Source: RGIG3077 sp045541475
GTDB taxonomy: Bacteria > Bacillota > Clostridia > Oscillospirales > Ruminococcaceae
Assembly: GCA_045541475.1 (NCBI GenBank)
Contig: JAZQJI010000022.1
Location: forward strand, 4,873-68,872
Reading direction: 5' to 3'
DNA: 64,000 nt
The position numbers and the translations under genes were made by a program. Positions 16,907 to 25,621 of this stretch are shown here, piece by piece. Within the stretch, counting starts at the first letter, position 1. The number at the start of each line of letters is the position of its first letter. Under the pieces are notes generated by a model that made no database searches, was not told where the DNA came from, and saw only the letters and a list, made by a program, of their open reading frames with translations.

Positions 16907-18208
16907 ATGGTTGATATAAAAGCATTTTCGGGGTTTGAATTGGTAAGCGGCGGTGTTTGTGCCGCACAAGGCTTTAAGGCAAACGGCGTTTGCTGCGGAC
17001 TTGCACACAAACCCTTGAACAAAACTGAAGAAAACAGCGCAATTGCTAACAACGCATTGCCCGAAAACACAAAGAAAAAGAACGATTTGGCGGCAATTTA
17101 CTGCGAAAAGGAATGTTCTGCAGCGGCTGTTTACACAACAAACAAGGTTAAGGGCGCACCTATTAACGTTACTAAAAAGAACATTGCAAACGGCAAGGCG
17201 CAGGCTGTTATTGTAAACTCTGTAAATGCAAACTGCTGCAATGCCGATGGTGAGAAAAAAGCTGAAATGATGTGCGAAATTCTTGCAAATCAGCTAAACA
17301 TCGACAAATGCGATGTTATTGTGGCTTCAACGGGTGTTATCGGTCAGATTTTGCCGATTGAGCCGATTGAAAACGCCGCTAAAGAGCTTTGCGAGGGCTT
17401 GACCTTTGACGGAAACGAGCGTGCCTGCGAGGCTATTATGACAACCGATACCGCTAAAAAGCAGATTGCGGTTAAGTTTAAAATAGGCAACAAGGATGTA
17501 ACTTTGGGCGGCATGTTAAAGGGCAGCGGAATGATTCATCCCAACATGGCAACAACGCTTACATTTTTAACTACCGATTGCGATATTGCACCTGAGTATT
17601 TACAGCGCGCTTTATCGGATAACGTAAAAATTACGCTTAACATGGCAAGCGTTGATGGCGATACATCTACAAACGATATGGTCTGCGTGCTTGCAAACGG
17701 CATGGCAGGCAACAAAAAAATCGACAGCGAAAATAAAGATTACGAAACCTTTAAAAACGCACTTTATGTTGTAATGCTGAATTTGGCGAGAATGATGGCT
17801 CGTGACGGCGAAGGCGCAACAAAGCTTATTGAGTGCATCTGCACCGGCGCCGATGATTACGAAACTGCACGCAAGGTTGCAAAAAGCGTTGTTTGCTCAA
17901 GTCTTTTCAAGGCGGCAATTTTCGGGCAGGATGCAAACTGCGGAAGAATTTTCTGTGCAGTTGGTTACAGCGGCGGTGAATTTGAAGTTGAAAACCTCAG
18001 CGTTTCCATGGCTTCCAAGCAGGGCTGCGTACCTGTTTGCGAAAACGGTTCTGTGCTTGATTTTGATGAAGATCTTGCTGCTAAGGTTTTAAGTGAGGAA
18101 GAAATAAACATTCACGTAAGCGTGGGTAATGGTGAATATTCTGCAACTGCATGGGGTTGCGATTTGACCTACGATTACGTTAAAATCAACGGAGATTACA
18201 GAAGCTAA
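16907..18208 (+). CDS. argJ: Bifunctional ornithine acetyltransferase/N-acetylglutamate synthase
   Basis: It transfers acetyl groups from N-acetylornithine to glutamate, closing the cyclic arginine pathway. ArgJ proenzymes cleave themselves before a catalytic Thr. Here the signature GSGMIHPNMATTLTF places the cut between Ala215 and Thr216. The 433-residue protein has about 25 extra residues near positions 35-60, before the conserved AAVYTTNKVKGAP segment, and is rich in Cys. No argA is seen; argB and argC flank it, as expected for the recycling route. Confidence 0.95.
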   Translation: MVDIKAFSGFELVSGGVCAAQGFKANGVCCGLAHKPLNKTEENSAIANNALPENTKKKNDLAAIYCEKECSAAAVYTTNKVKGAPINVTKKNIANGKAQAVIVNSVNANCCNADGEKKAEMMCEILANQLNIDKCDVIVASTGVIGQILPIEPIENAAKELCEGLTFDGNERACEAIMTTDTAKKQIAVKFKIGNKDVTLGGMLKGSGMIHPNMATTLTFLTTDCDIAPEYLQRALSDNVKITLNMASVDGDTSTNDMVCVLANGMAGNKKIDSENKDYETFKNALYVVMLNLARMMARDGEGATKLIECICTGADDYETARKVAKSVVCSSLFKAAIFGQDANCGRIFCAVGYSGGEFEVENLSVSMASKQGCVPVCENGSVLDFDEDLAAKVLSEEEINIHVSVGNGEYSATAWGCDLTYDYVKINGDYRS

Positions 18209-18224
18209 GCGAGGTTTTTTTGAT

Positions 18225-18824
18225 ATGGATTACCATAGCGAGCTTATTGATAAATATCTGCATAAAAATGAAGAGCTTAAATACAGCTGCGGCGTTACGG
18301 GATATAAAGATAATCTGACAAGAATTACGATAACATATCTCGGTGTAGTGCTGATAATTGCGGGCGTTGTTGCGTGGTTTTATCCCGAAAAGACGTTTAC
18401 AGCCGCTTTGGGTGTTGGGCTTTTGGGTATGCTTTTGGTGTTTGCGTGGGCATTTTTTGCAATTAAAAAGCAGGAAAAAAACAAGGCAGAATACGAAAAT
18501 ATTGTTTATGCCATAACCGATAGCAGAATTTTGATTTTGAATAAGGCTTCAAGCAGGGTTGTAAAGGAATATCATTTTGCAACCATAACCCATGCCTTTG
18601 TGGAAAGCTGCAAGGCAAACAACGGCACGGTTTATTTTCAGCCAAATGCAAACACACCGTATGTTTCTTCAAAAATCAGCGGATTGATTTTGTATACAGT
18701 ACCTGAAATTGAAAGTTCACGACTTTTGTTTGTATCTTCACCCGAAAGCGTGTGCGATATTATAAACACCTGTGTTGATGAATACGAAAAGAAAATGAAA
18801 GAAAAATCCAAAAAAGGAAGATAA
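18225..18824 (+). CDS. Membrane protein with PH-like domain
   Basis: The 199-residue product has two adjacent membrane segments (about 38-56 and 61-84). A soluble part follows in which YAITDSRILILNK and the next strands resemble the bacterial PH-like (bPH2) domain. The C-terminus is Lys-rich. It is tightly packed between argJ (16 bases) and argB (4 bases), so it is surely co-transcribed. What it contributes is unknown. Confidence 0.75.
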   Translation: MDYHSELIDKYLHKNEELKYSCGVTGYKDNLTRITITYLGVVLIIAGVVAWFYPEKTFTAALGVGLLGMLLVFAWAFFAIKKQEKNKAEYENIVYAITDSRILILNKASSRVVKEYHFATITHAFVESCKANNGTVYFQPNANTPYVSSKISGLILYTVPEIESSRLLFVSSPESVCDIINTCVDEYEKKMKEKSKKGR

Positions 18825-18828
18825 TAAA

Positions 18829-19701
18829 ATGTCTGAAGTAAAACAAAAAATCACTAACGAAACCAGAGCGGGCGTTTTGATGGACGCACTGCCCTATATC
18901 CAAAAATACTACAACAAAACGGTTGTTATAAAATACGGCGGCAACGCAATGACAAATGACGAGCTGAAAAACGCCGTTATGAGCGATATCGTTCTGCTCT
19001 CTCTTGTAGGCGTGCGTGTTGTGCTTGTGCATGGCGGCGGCCCCGAAATCAACGATATGCTTAGCAGACTTAACATTGAAAGCAAGTTTATCAACGGCTT
19101 GAGATATACCTCTAAGGAAACCATGGAAGTTGTAAAAATGGTACTTGCAGGCAAGGTTAACAAGGAGCTTGTTTCTCTCCTTGCCGAACACAAGGGCAGA
19201 GCAATCGGCCTTTGCGGACTTGACGGCAATATGATTGTTGCCGAAAAGGTTAAAAGCGATGTTGATTTGGGATTTGTGGGCGATATTGTTGAGGTTAACA
19301 CAGAAATCATCACAGACTCGCTTGATAACGGCTACATACCCGTAATTGCAACCGTGGGCGGCGGCGAGGACGGCGAGTGCTACAACATCAACGCTGATAC
19401 AGCTGCGGCAGGCATTGCGGCAAAGCTTAATGCTGAAAAGCTTATTCTTATGACGGATATTGCAGGACTTTTGGAAGACAAGGACGATCCTTCCACACTT
19501 ATTCCCACGGTAAACGTCAGCGAGGTGCCTTCGCTTAAAATGCACGGCATCATTTCCGGCGGCATGATTCCCAAGATTGATTGCTGTGTTGAATCGGTGC
19601 GACGCGGTGTTGGCAGAACAGCCATTATCGACGGCAGAGTGCCTCACTCAATATTGATTGAGCTGCTCTCAAACGAGGGCATAGGAACACAGTTTGTGTA
19701 A
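18829..19701 (+). CDS. argB: Acetylglutamate kinase
   Basis: It phosphorylates N-acetylglutamate, the second and usually arginine-inhibited step. The 290-residue product has the amino-acid-kinase motifs VIKYGGNAM (residues 28-36), VLVHGGGPEI (65-74) and a C-terminal SGGMIPKI that binds nucleotide. An N-terminal helix (residues 1-20) before the kinase fold is the element linked to arginine-sensitive hexamers in this family. It overlaps no gene but follows the PH-like protein by only four bases. Confidence 0.97.
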   Translation: MSEVKQKITNETRAGVLMDALPYIQKYYNKTVVIKYGGNAMTNDELKNAVMSDIVLLSLVGVRVVLVHGGGPEINDMLSRLNIESKFINGLRYTSKETMEVVKMVLAGKVNKELVSLLAEHKGRAIGLCGLDGNMIVAEKVKSDVDLGFVGDIVEVNTEIITDSLDNGYIPVIATVGGGEDGECYNINADTAAAGIAAKLNAEKLILMTDIAGLLEDKDDPSTLIPTVNVSEVPSLKMHGIISGGMIPKIDCCVESVRRGVGRTAIIDGRVPHSILIELLSNEGIGTQFV

Positions 19702-19721
19702 AACAAGGGACTGATATAACA

Positions 19722-20129
19722 ATGCTTTTCTTTACAAAGCCTGAATATAAAACGGTTGATATGCCGTTTTTATTGATTGAAGCGCAAGAAGATTTTGAAG
19801 CGGGGATAATAAGCGTTGAAACATTTGGAATTGTTGACGGCAAATCAAAGTTTTTTAGTGCTTCCTTTTCGCTTAAAAAACCTTCAATGTATGATGATGG
19901 CTCTTACGATGAAATTCTTGAAAACTTAAGAGCAACACAGGGCAGGGAAATATCCGTTGTTCTTAAATACCGTAAAAACAAGCTGAAAAGCTTTAAAATT
20001 GATTTGGATAGCTTAGCGTTTGCCTGCGTTGATGACAGACTTAAGGAACTTGAGTTGCTTGGCTGGGGTGTTTACGATTATAGTATTAAAGAAAAAATTG
20101 AAGCAGAAAATCAGGTTTATAATGCTTGA
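19722..20129 (+). CDS. Small soluble protein, unknown
   Basis: The 135-residue, probably cytoplasmic protein has no membrane segment. Its alternating hydrophobic and charged stretches suggest beta strands in the first 90 residues and a helix at the end. No motif is recognised. It starts 20 bases after argB with a usable GGGA site. The reading frame has the codon habits of its neighbours. Confidence 0.65.
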   Translation: MLFFTKPEYKTVDMPFLLIEAQEDFEAGIISVETFGIVDGKSKFFSASFSLKKPSMYDDGSYDEILENLRATQGREISVVLKYRKNKLKSFKIDLDSLAFACVDDRLKELELLGWGVYDYSIKEKIEAENQVYNA

Positions 20130-20161
20130 TTACTAAAATCAGAATTGTTTGCGAGGATATT

Positions 20162-20569
20162 ATGAAATCTGTGTGGAATAAGTGGTTGAAACAATCCGTT
20201 TTTATCTATTGTGTTTTGTATACAATAGCTACTATAATCAATAGTGTATTATATCTGATAGATGGGCATTATGAAGATCCAAGCGGAAATTGGCACGAAA
20301 TTGATAGGGCGATAATTGTTTTGATTGTTGTTCTTGCATACACAATGATAAAAAACATTAAGCTTAAAAATTATTGGTTAAAATCAGTTGTTGTATATAT
20401 TCCAACTCTTTTACTTGCATTTGCTTATGTTTGGGTGGCAGGGCTCAGAGATACATTGGCAAGTTCGGCATACAGAGATATTTTTCTGAATTATACAATT
20501 GGATTTGTAATAGTCGCCGTGTTTGGATATGTTGCAACTTTTTTGAAAAATAAGAAGAATAACAAATAA
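20162..20569 (+). CDS. Four-helix membrane protein, unknown
   Basis: The 135-residue product has about four membrane segments: 13-33, 52-68, 79-97 and 109-127. A short polar loop carrying EDPSGNWHEID lies between the first two. The ATG at 20162 sits five bases behind GAGG; a TTG overlapping the previous stop is less likely. No family is recognised with confidence. It is the fifth small gene inside the arginine cluster. Confidence 0.68.
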   Translation: MKSVWNKWLKQSVFIYCVLYTIATIINSVLYLIDGHYEDPSGNWHEIDRAIIVLIVVLAYTMIKNIKLKNYWLKSVVVYIPTLLLAFAYVWVAGLRDTLASSAYRDIFLNYTIGFVIVAVFGYVATFLKNKKNNK

Positions 20570-20630
20570 ATTTATATCCACAAAAAACAAAAAAACAAAT
20601 CATTCTTCTGAAAGGGGAGATAATATAAAA

Positions 20631-21797
20631 ATGGGTACAATTGAAAAATTTGACAGTTATGTAATGGGCACCTACGGACGCTATCCGCTTGTTGTTGAAA
20701 GCGGAAAAAACTGCGTGTGTACCGATGAAAACGGCAAGGAATATATCGATTTCGGCAGCGGAATAGGTACAAATTCGCTTGGTTACTGCGATAGCGATTG
20801 GGTTAACGCCGTTTGCAATCAGGTGCAGAGTATGCAGCACACATCAAACTATTATTACACAAAGGTGCAGTCCGATTTTGCCGCAAAGCTTTGCTCGGCA
20901 ACGGGCTATGCAAAGGTCTTTTTTGGCAATTCGGGCGCAGAAGCCAACGAGTGCGCCATAAAGCTTGCAAGAAAATACAGCTTTGATAAATACGGCGAAA
21001 ACCGCAATAAAATCATCACCTTGAAAAACTCTTTCCACGGCAGAACAATGTGTACACTTTCTGCAACCGGGCAGGATGTTTTCCACAACTATTTCTTCCC
21101 CTTTGTTGATGGTTTTGACTACGCCGAAGCAAATAATATTGCTGATTTGGAAGCAAAGCTTGATAACAGCGTTTGCGCTGTTATGATTGAGTTTATCCAG
21201 GGTGAAGGCGGCGTTAACGTACTTGATGCAGATTATGTGCGTGATGTTTTTGCACTTTGCAAATCAAAAGACATTCTTGTTATTGCAGACGAAGTTCAGA
21301 CAGGTATCGGCAGAACGGGCAAGCTTCTTGCCGCACAGAATTATGACGTGCGTGCAGATATAACCACGCTTGCAAAGGGCCTTGCAGGCGGCTTGCCGAT
21401 TGGCGCTTGTCTTGTTAAGGATAAATGCGCAGAAGTTTTGACAAAGGGTATGCACGGTTCAACCTTTGGCGGCAACCCCGTTTGCTGCGCAGGCGGCAAC
21501 GCTGTTTTAAACAAGGTCTGCGACGGCGATTTTCTTGATGAGGTTGTAAGAAAGGGCAGGTATTTCAAGGCAAGACTTGAAGCTATCGACGAGGTTGTAA
21601 GCGTTTCCGGCAAGGGCTTGATGATAGGCATTACCCTTAAAACCAAAAACGCTGCCGATGTTGCAAAGCTTTGTCTTGATAACGGCTTGCTTGTGCTGAC
21701 AGCAAAAGAAAAATTACGTTTGCTTCCGCCGCTTAGCATCACTCAGCACGAAATCGAAAAAGGCATGGAAATTCTTGAAAAAGTACTTTCAAATTAA
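20631..21797 (+). CDS. argD: Acetylornithine aminotransferase
   Basis: This PLP enzyme exchanges amino groups between glutamate and N-acetylglutamate semialdehyde to give N-acetylornithine. The 388-residue product has FFGNSGAEANECAIKLAR, VIADEVQTGIGRTG and the cofactor lysine Lys249 in TTLAKGLAGGLPIGA. Length and motifs are standard for class III aminotransferases of arginine synthesis. It follows an AAGGGGAG binding site and precedes argF by 23 bases. Confidence 0.96.
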   Translation: MGTIEKFDSYVMGTYGRYPLVVESGKNCVCTDENGKEYIDFGSGIGTNSLGYCDSDWVNAVCNQVQSMQHTSNYYYTKVQSDFAAKLCSATGYAKVFFGNSGAEANECAIKLARKYSFDKYGENRNKIITLKNSFHGRTMCTLSATGQDVFHNYFFPFVDGFDYAEANNIADLEAKLDNSVCAVMIEFIQGEGGVNVLDADYVRDVFALCKSKDILVIADEVQTGIGRTGKLLAAQNYDVRADITTLAKGLAGGLPIGACLVKDKCAEVLTKGMHGSTFGGNPVCCAGGNAVLNKVCDGDFLDEVVRKGRYFKARLEAIDEVVSVSGKGLMIGITLKTKNAADVAKLCLDNGLLVLTAKEKLRLLPPLSITQHEIEKGMEILEKVLSN

Positions 21798-21820
21798 TAT
21801 AGAAAAAAGGAGTAATTATC

Positions 21821-22732
21821 ATGAAACATCTTCTTAAGCTTCTCGATCTTTCAAGAGAAGAAATCACCGAAATTTTAAACCTTGCCGACCAGCTTAAATA
21901 TGAGCGTGAGCACGGCATTGCACACCCCATTTTGCAAGGCAAAAGCCTTGGCATGATTTTTCAAAAGGCTTCAACCCGTACCCGTGTTTCTTTCGAAACA
22001 GGTATGTATCAGCTTGGCGGCAATCCGCTTTTCCTTTCTTCAAACGATTTGCAGATAGGCAGAGGCGAGCCCGTGCAGGATACAGCGAGAGTTCTTTCTC
22101 GCTATCTTGATGGTATCATGATTCGTACATTTGCACAGCAGGAGGTAGAAGACCTTGCAAAATACGGTTCTATCCCGATAATCAACGGCCTTACAGATTT
22201 CTGTCATCCCTGCCAGGTTCTTGCCGATTTGATGACTATTCGCGAAATCAAGGGCAGCTTTGACGGACTTAAAATGTGCTATATCGGTGATGGCAACAAC
22301 ATGGCAAACTCTCTCATCGTTGGCGGACTTAAAGTCGGCATGGAAGTTTCAATTGCTTGTCCCAATGCATATCAGCCCGATAAGGCTGTGCTTGATTTTG
22401 CTAATGCAAACGGCAATTTCACAATGACAGAATCCGTTATTGAAGCAGCAGCAGGCGCAGATATTCTCTTTACTGACGTGTGGGCTTCCATGGGTCAGGA
22501 AGGCGAAGCAAACGAGCGCAAGCTTGTATTTACAGGCTATCAGATAAACGATGACGTTATGGCGGCTGCAAACAGCGGCGCAATGGTTCAGCATTGCCTG
22601 CCCGCACATCGTGGCGAAGAAATCACCGAAAAGGTGTTTGAAGCACACGCTGACGAAATCTTCCGCGAGGCTGAAAACCGTCTGCATGCTCAAAAGGCAG
22701 TTATGGTTAAATTAATGGCACCCAACGCATAG
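21821..22732 (+). CDS. argF: Ornithine carbamoyltransferase
   Basis: It joins ornithine and carbamoyl phosphate to form citrulline. The 303-residue product has the carbamoyl-phosphate motif STRTRVSFE, the ornithine-binding DFCHPCQVLADL, and HCLPAHRGEEI near the C-terminus. It could in principle be a catabolic ArcB. The biosynthetic neighbours and the absence of arcA/arcC argue for argF. It is the last gene of the cluster and ends before a strong hairpin. Confidence 0.96.
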   Translation: MKHLLKLLDLSREEITEILNLADQLKYEREHGIAHPILQGKSLGMIFQKASTRTRVSFETGMYQLGGNPLFLSSNDLQIGRGEPVQDTARVLSRYLDGIMIRTFAQQEVEDLAKYGSIPIINGLTDFCHPCQVLADLMTIREIKGSFDGLKMCYIGDGNNMANSLIVGGLKVGMEVSIACPNAYQPDKAVLDFANANGNFTMTESVIEAAAGADILFTDVWASMGQEGEANERKLVFTGYQINDDVMAAANSGAMVQHCLPAHRGEEITEKVFEAHADEIFREAENRLHAQKAVMVKLMAPNA

Positions 22733-22826
22733 CCGACTGCTTTCGGCAGAGCGTTTGTCGGGTGCGCCCGACAGCGCAATTCGGGGCTTTGTTGATTGTT
22801 AGATATTTGCCCCGTCACGACCACAT

Positions 22827-22865
22827 AACAAAAACGCCCACCCCTTACGGGTGGGCTGTTTTGTT
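22827..22865. terminator. Bidirectional terminator between argF and rfbC
   Basis: AACAAAA(AC)GCCCACCC pairs with GGGTGGGC(T)GTTTTGTT around CTTAC, giving T-rich tails in both directions. A second small hairpin (TGTCGGG, TGCG, CCCGACA) lies at 22756-22773. Nothing else is evident between the two genes. Confidence 0.85.
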
Positions 22866-22947
22866 ATAATTTCGTGTGTAAATAAAAATTCATCAGTCAA
22901 CTGATACTCGAAAAAGCTCTCGCCGCAAGCATGTGGCACGGCGGCAA

Positions 22948-23511
22948 TCAAAGCTCAAAAGCAAAACCCAAATCCTTGAAGGAAGAGTTTTTCTTGTCCT
23001 TTTCGCTCAATTTGATTTCTTCAATATCATCAAGGGGCCACTGAATGTTGATGTCGGGGTCGTTCCACATCAAACCGCCTTCGTCGGTGGGGTCGTAAAG
23101 TCTTGTGCATTTGTAAACAAAGGTTGCCTTTTCGGATGTAACCAAAAATCCGTGTGCAAAGCCTTCAGGTACATAAAACTGCTTTTTGTTTTCGGCGCTC
23201 AAAATCACGCCGTACCACTTGCCGTAGGTTTCGCTGTTTTTACGCAAATCAACGGCAACGTCAAAAACCTCGCCCTCAATAACACGCACAAGCTTGCCCT
23301 GCGGATTGTTCTTCTGGAAATGAAGGCCACGCAAAACGCCCTTTGATGAGCATGATTCGTTATCCTGAACAAACTTAACGTCAACGCCGCCCTGCGCAAA
23401 ATCGTTTGCCTGATATGTTTCCATAAAATATCCTCGGCTGTCGCCGAAAACTGTCGGCTCTATAACGTAAAGTCCCTTAATGCCTGTATCTACAAAATTA
23501 AACTTTCCCAT
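22948..23511 (-). CDS. rfbC: dTDP-4-dehydrorhamnose 3,5-epimerase
   Basis: It epimerises dTDP-4-keto-6-deoxyglucose at C3 and C5 on the way to dTDP-L-rhamnose. The 187-residue product has GVLRGLHFQKN with the catalytic-region His, EVFDVAVDLRKNSETYGKW, and YVPEGFAHGFLV. It is the third gene of a minus-strand operon after rfbD (17 bases). rfbA and rfbB, needed for the pathway, are not in the window. Confidence 0.95.
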   Translation of the reverse strand: MGKFNFVDTGIKGLYVIEPTVFGDSRGYFMETYQANDFAQGGVDVKFVQDNESCSSKGVLRGLHFQKNNPQGKLVRVIEGEVFDVAVDLRKNSETYGKWYGVILSAENKKQFYVPEGFAHGFLVTSEKATFVYKCTRLYDPTDEGGLMWNDPDINIQWPLDDIEEIKLSEKDKKNSSFKDLGFAFEL

Positions 23512-23528
23512 ATATGTTTAGTCCTTTC

Positions 23529-24416
23529 TTATTCTACTCCGTTTTCAAGAATTCTTACAATGCCCGTTGCAAGAGCTTGCTTCCAGTCGCGCATTTCATC
23601 AAGACCGATACAGCGCAAAGCGGCATTATCAAGCGATGAATATGCAGGACGCTTTGCGGGTGTGGGGAATTCATCGGTGTTGCAGGGGTTAACGACGCAA
23701 TCAACACCTGCTAAACGAATAATCTCGCAGGCAAAATCATACCACGAACATTCTCCGGCGCCCGTGCAGTGATAAATACCGTATTCTTGTGTTGTGATAA
23801 GCTTTAAGATATGGTATGCCAGATCGTTTGCGTTTGTGGGGTTGCCTCGCTGATCTGAAACAACCTTAAGCGAGCCAAGCTTTTGACCGTTTTTGATTAT
23901 GGTGCGCACAAAGTTTTTGCCAACGCTGCCGTAAAGCCATGATGTACGCATGATGAAATATTTGGAGCAAAACTCTCTTACGTAACATTCGCCCAGGTGT
24001 TTTGAATTGCCGTAAACACTCTGCGGTTTGCAGATATCCCACTCGATGTAAGGCTTTGTTCCGTTGCCTTCAAAAACATAGTCGGTAGAAACGTGCAAAA
24101 ACTTTGCACCTGTTTTTTCGCATGCAATTGCAAGGTTTCTCGGACCCATTGCGTTAACCTTAAAGGCTGTATCAATGTTGGTTTCGCAGCCGTTAACATC
24201 GGTGTAGGCTGCACAGTTGATTACCGCATCGTAACCGCCCTTTGCAATGTATGCGATAACGTCTTCAAGCTTTGAAATATCAAGCTGATCGACATCAATA
24301 AATTCAGCAGTGATATCGCTTGTATCGATTGTGCCGATTTCTGCTTGCGACGTGGAAATAATCGAGCGCAGTTCGTTACCGAGCTGACCGTTTGCGCCTG
24401 TAATCAGAAGTTTCAT
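23529..24416 (-). CDS. rfbD: dTDP-4-dehydrorhamnose reductase
   Basis: It completes dTDP-L-rhamnose by reducing the 4-keto group with NAD(P)H. The 295-residue short-chain dehydrogenase-like product has ITGANGQLGNELR at the N-terminus, VSTDYVFEG, and the catalytic YGNSKHLGE (Tyr-x3-Lys). The start follows GGAGGACGAAA. It sits between the glycosyltransferase and rfbC and is surely co-transcribed. Confidence 0.95.
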   Translation of the reverse strand: MKLLITGANGQLGNELRSIISTSQAEIGTIDTSDITAEFIDVDQLDISKLEDVIAYIAKGGYDAVINCAAYTDVNGCETNIDTAFKVNAMGPRNLAIACEKTGAKFLHVSTDYVFEGNGTKPYIEWDICKPQSVYGNSKHLGECYVREFCSKYFIMRTSWLYGSVGKNFVRTIIKNGQKLGSLKVVSDQRGNPTNANDLAYHILKLITTQEYGIYHCTGAGECSWYDFACEIIRLAGVDCVVNPCNTDEFPTPAKRPAYSSLDNAALRCIGLDEMRDWKQALATGIVRILENGVE

Positions 24417-24443
24417 TTTCGTCCTCCGTAAAATTTTATTTTA

Positions 24444-25379
24444 TCAGCAGAAAATCAGCTGACCTGTCAGTGAAACAAAATTCTGCTTTTTGTAATCGTA
24501 TTTTATTATTGTGTGGATTTTTGCAATTTTATTCTGTGCGGGAATAGCAACAAAACGCTTTATCGTTTCAAGCGATTGTTCGTCCGCCGTATCTTTTAAT
24601 GCCGTATAAAGAGCCGCCGCCTGAATGTAAGTGGCGTTAAGTCTGCCTGCGCTTTTACGCTTTTTAAGCGATTTTGCAATGTACTTTATGCTTTTGGTGT
24701 TAATCGCGCCAAGCTCGTTGTTGCCGTGCTGGCGGTAAAGTATTGTCGGCTTGTTTACAAAGCCTATTTTTCCGCAGGCCGCGGCTAAAAGTGCAAGCCA
24801 CCAATCGTGCATTAAAATACCGCTTTCAAGATCTTTTGGGTAGGTTGCAACACACAGGTCAAGCAACGCTTTGTTTATCATCATGGTGCAGCCCGTTACA
24901 TTGTTTTGCGCAAGCAAGCGAGAGAGCGTGCGTGCGTTTTTATCAAGCCCCTGATACTCAAAAAAAGATGGAGCGGTTATGTTTAAATCAATATCTGCAA
25001 CGGATAAATCAGTGTGGACGAGTACGGGAGTGTTTTTGCCGTATTTACATTCCAAAGCCTTTGCTTTTGATAAAGTCAGCTTGATTTTATCGGGCAGCCA
25101 GAAATCATCATGATCGCAAAACATGATATAATCACTTTTGGCAAGCTTTGTCAGCTCAAAAAAATTTGCCTTTGCACTGCCCGAATTTTGCGCACACACA
25201 AGCGTGATTTTTTCGGGGTGCTGTTTTATGATATCGCAGATAATTTCCACGCTTTTGTCGGTTGAGCCGTCATCGCGGATAATCAGATGCCAATCGTCAA
25301 AGCTTTGCGCCAGTATAGAGTCTATCTGTTTTTTGATGAATTTTTCGCCGTTAAAAACTGCCATTAAAATATCAACCAT
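24444..25379 (-). CDS. Family 2 glycosyltransferase, probable rhamnosyltransferase
   Basis: The 311-residue product has the GT-A start VDILMAVFNGEKFIKKQIDS. It has DDGSTD for nucleotide-sugar binding, a CDHDDFW metal-binding DxD-type motif, and GILMHDWWLALLA, typical of rhamnan/rhamnosyl transferases. It probably adds rhamnose, or another sugar, to a cell-wall polysaccharide at the inner face of the membrane. It is the first gene of the operon with rfbD and rfbC, which supports the rhamnose assignment. Confidence 0.88.
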   Translation of the reverse strand: MVDILMAVFNGEKFIKKQIDSILAQSFDDWHLIIRDDGSTDKSVEIICDIIKQHPEKITLVCAQNSGSAKANFFELTKLAKSDYIMFCDHDDFWLPDKIKLTLSKAKALECKYGKNTPVLVHTDLSVADIDLNITAPSFFEYQGLDKNARTLSRLLAQNNVTGCTMMINKALLDLCVATYPKDLESGILMHDWWLALLAAACGKIGFVNKPTILYRQHGNNELGAINTKSIKYIAKSLKKRKSAGRLNATYIQAAALYTALKDTADEQSLETIKRFVAIPAQNKIAKIHTIIKYDYKKQNFVSLTGQLIFC

Positions 25380-25412
25380 AGCATAGCTCCTTTATCCGCT
25401 TTTCAATGAAAA

Positions 25413-25441
25413 ATATTACCACAAAATCTCAAATCTGTCAA
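25413..25441 (-). promoter_or_regulatory. Sigma-A promoter of the glycosyltransferase-rfbDC operon
   Basis: On the minus strand TTGACA (complement of 25436-25441) and TAATAT (complement of 25413-25418) have a 17-bp spacer. Confidence 0.8.
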
Positions 25442-25521
25442 GGAAAGGACGCTTTTAAGCACCGCAAACGAAAAATAATCAAAAAAAGCGTCAAATTTAT
25501 AAAAAAATTGAAATATAACAC

Positions 25522-25550
25522 TTTACAAATGCAAACAAATGTGATAAAAT
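25522..25550 (+). promoter_or_regulatory. Sigma-A promoter of nifJ
   Basis: TTTACA (25522-25527) and TAAAAT (25545-25550) have a 17-bp spacer. The leader carries a small hairpin (CGTTGTT facing AACAATG, about 25571-25589) before AAGGAGG. Confidence 0.7.
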
Positions 25551-25621
25551 CAATAGTTAGGATATGCCTTTCGTTGTTTTTTTAACAATGATAAGCGCAT
25601 ACAATCTAAGGAGGAAAAAAT

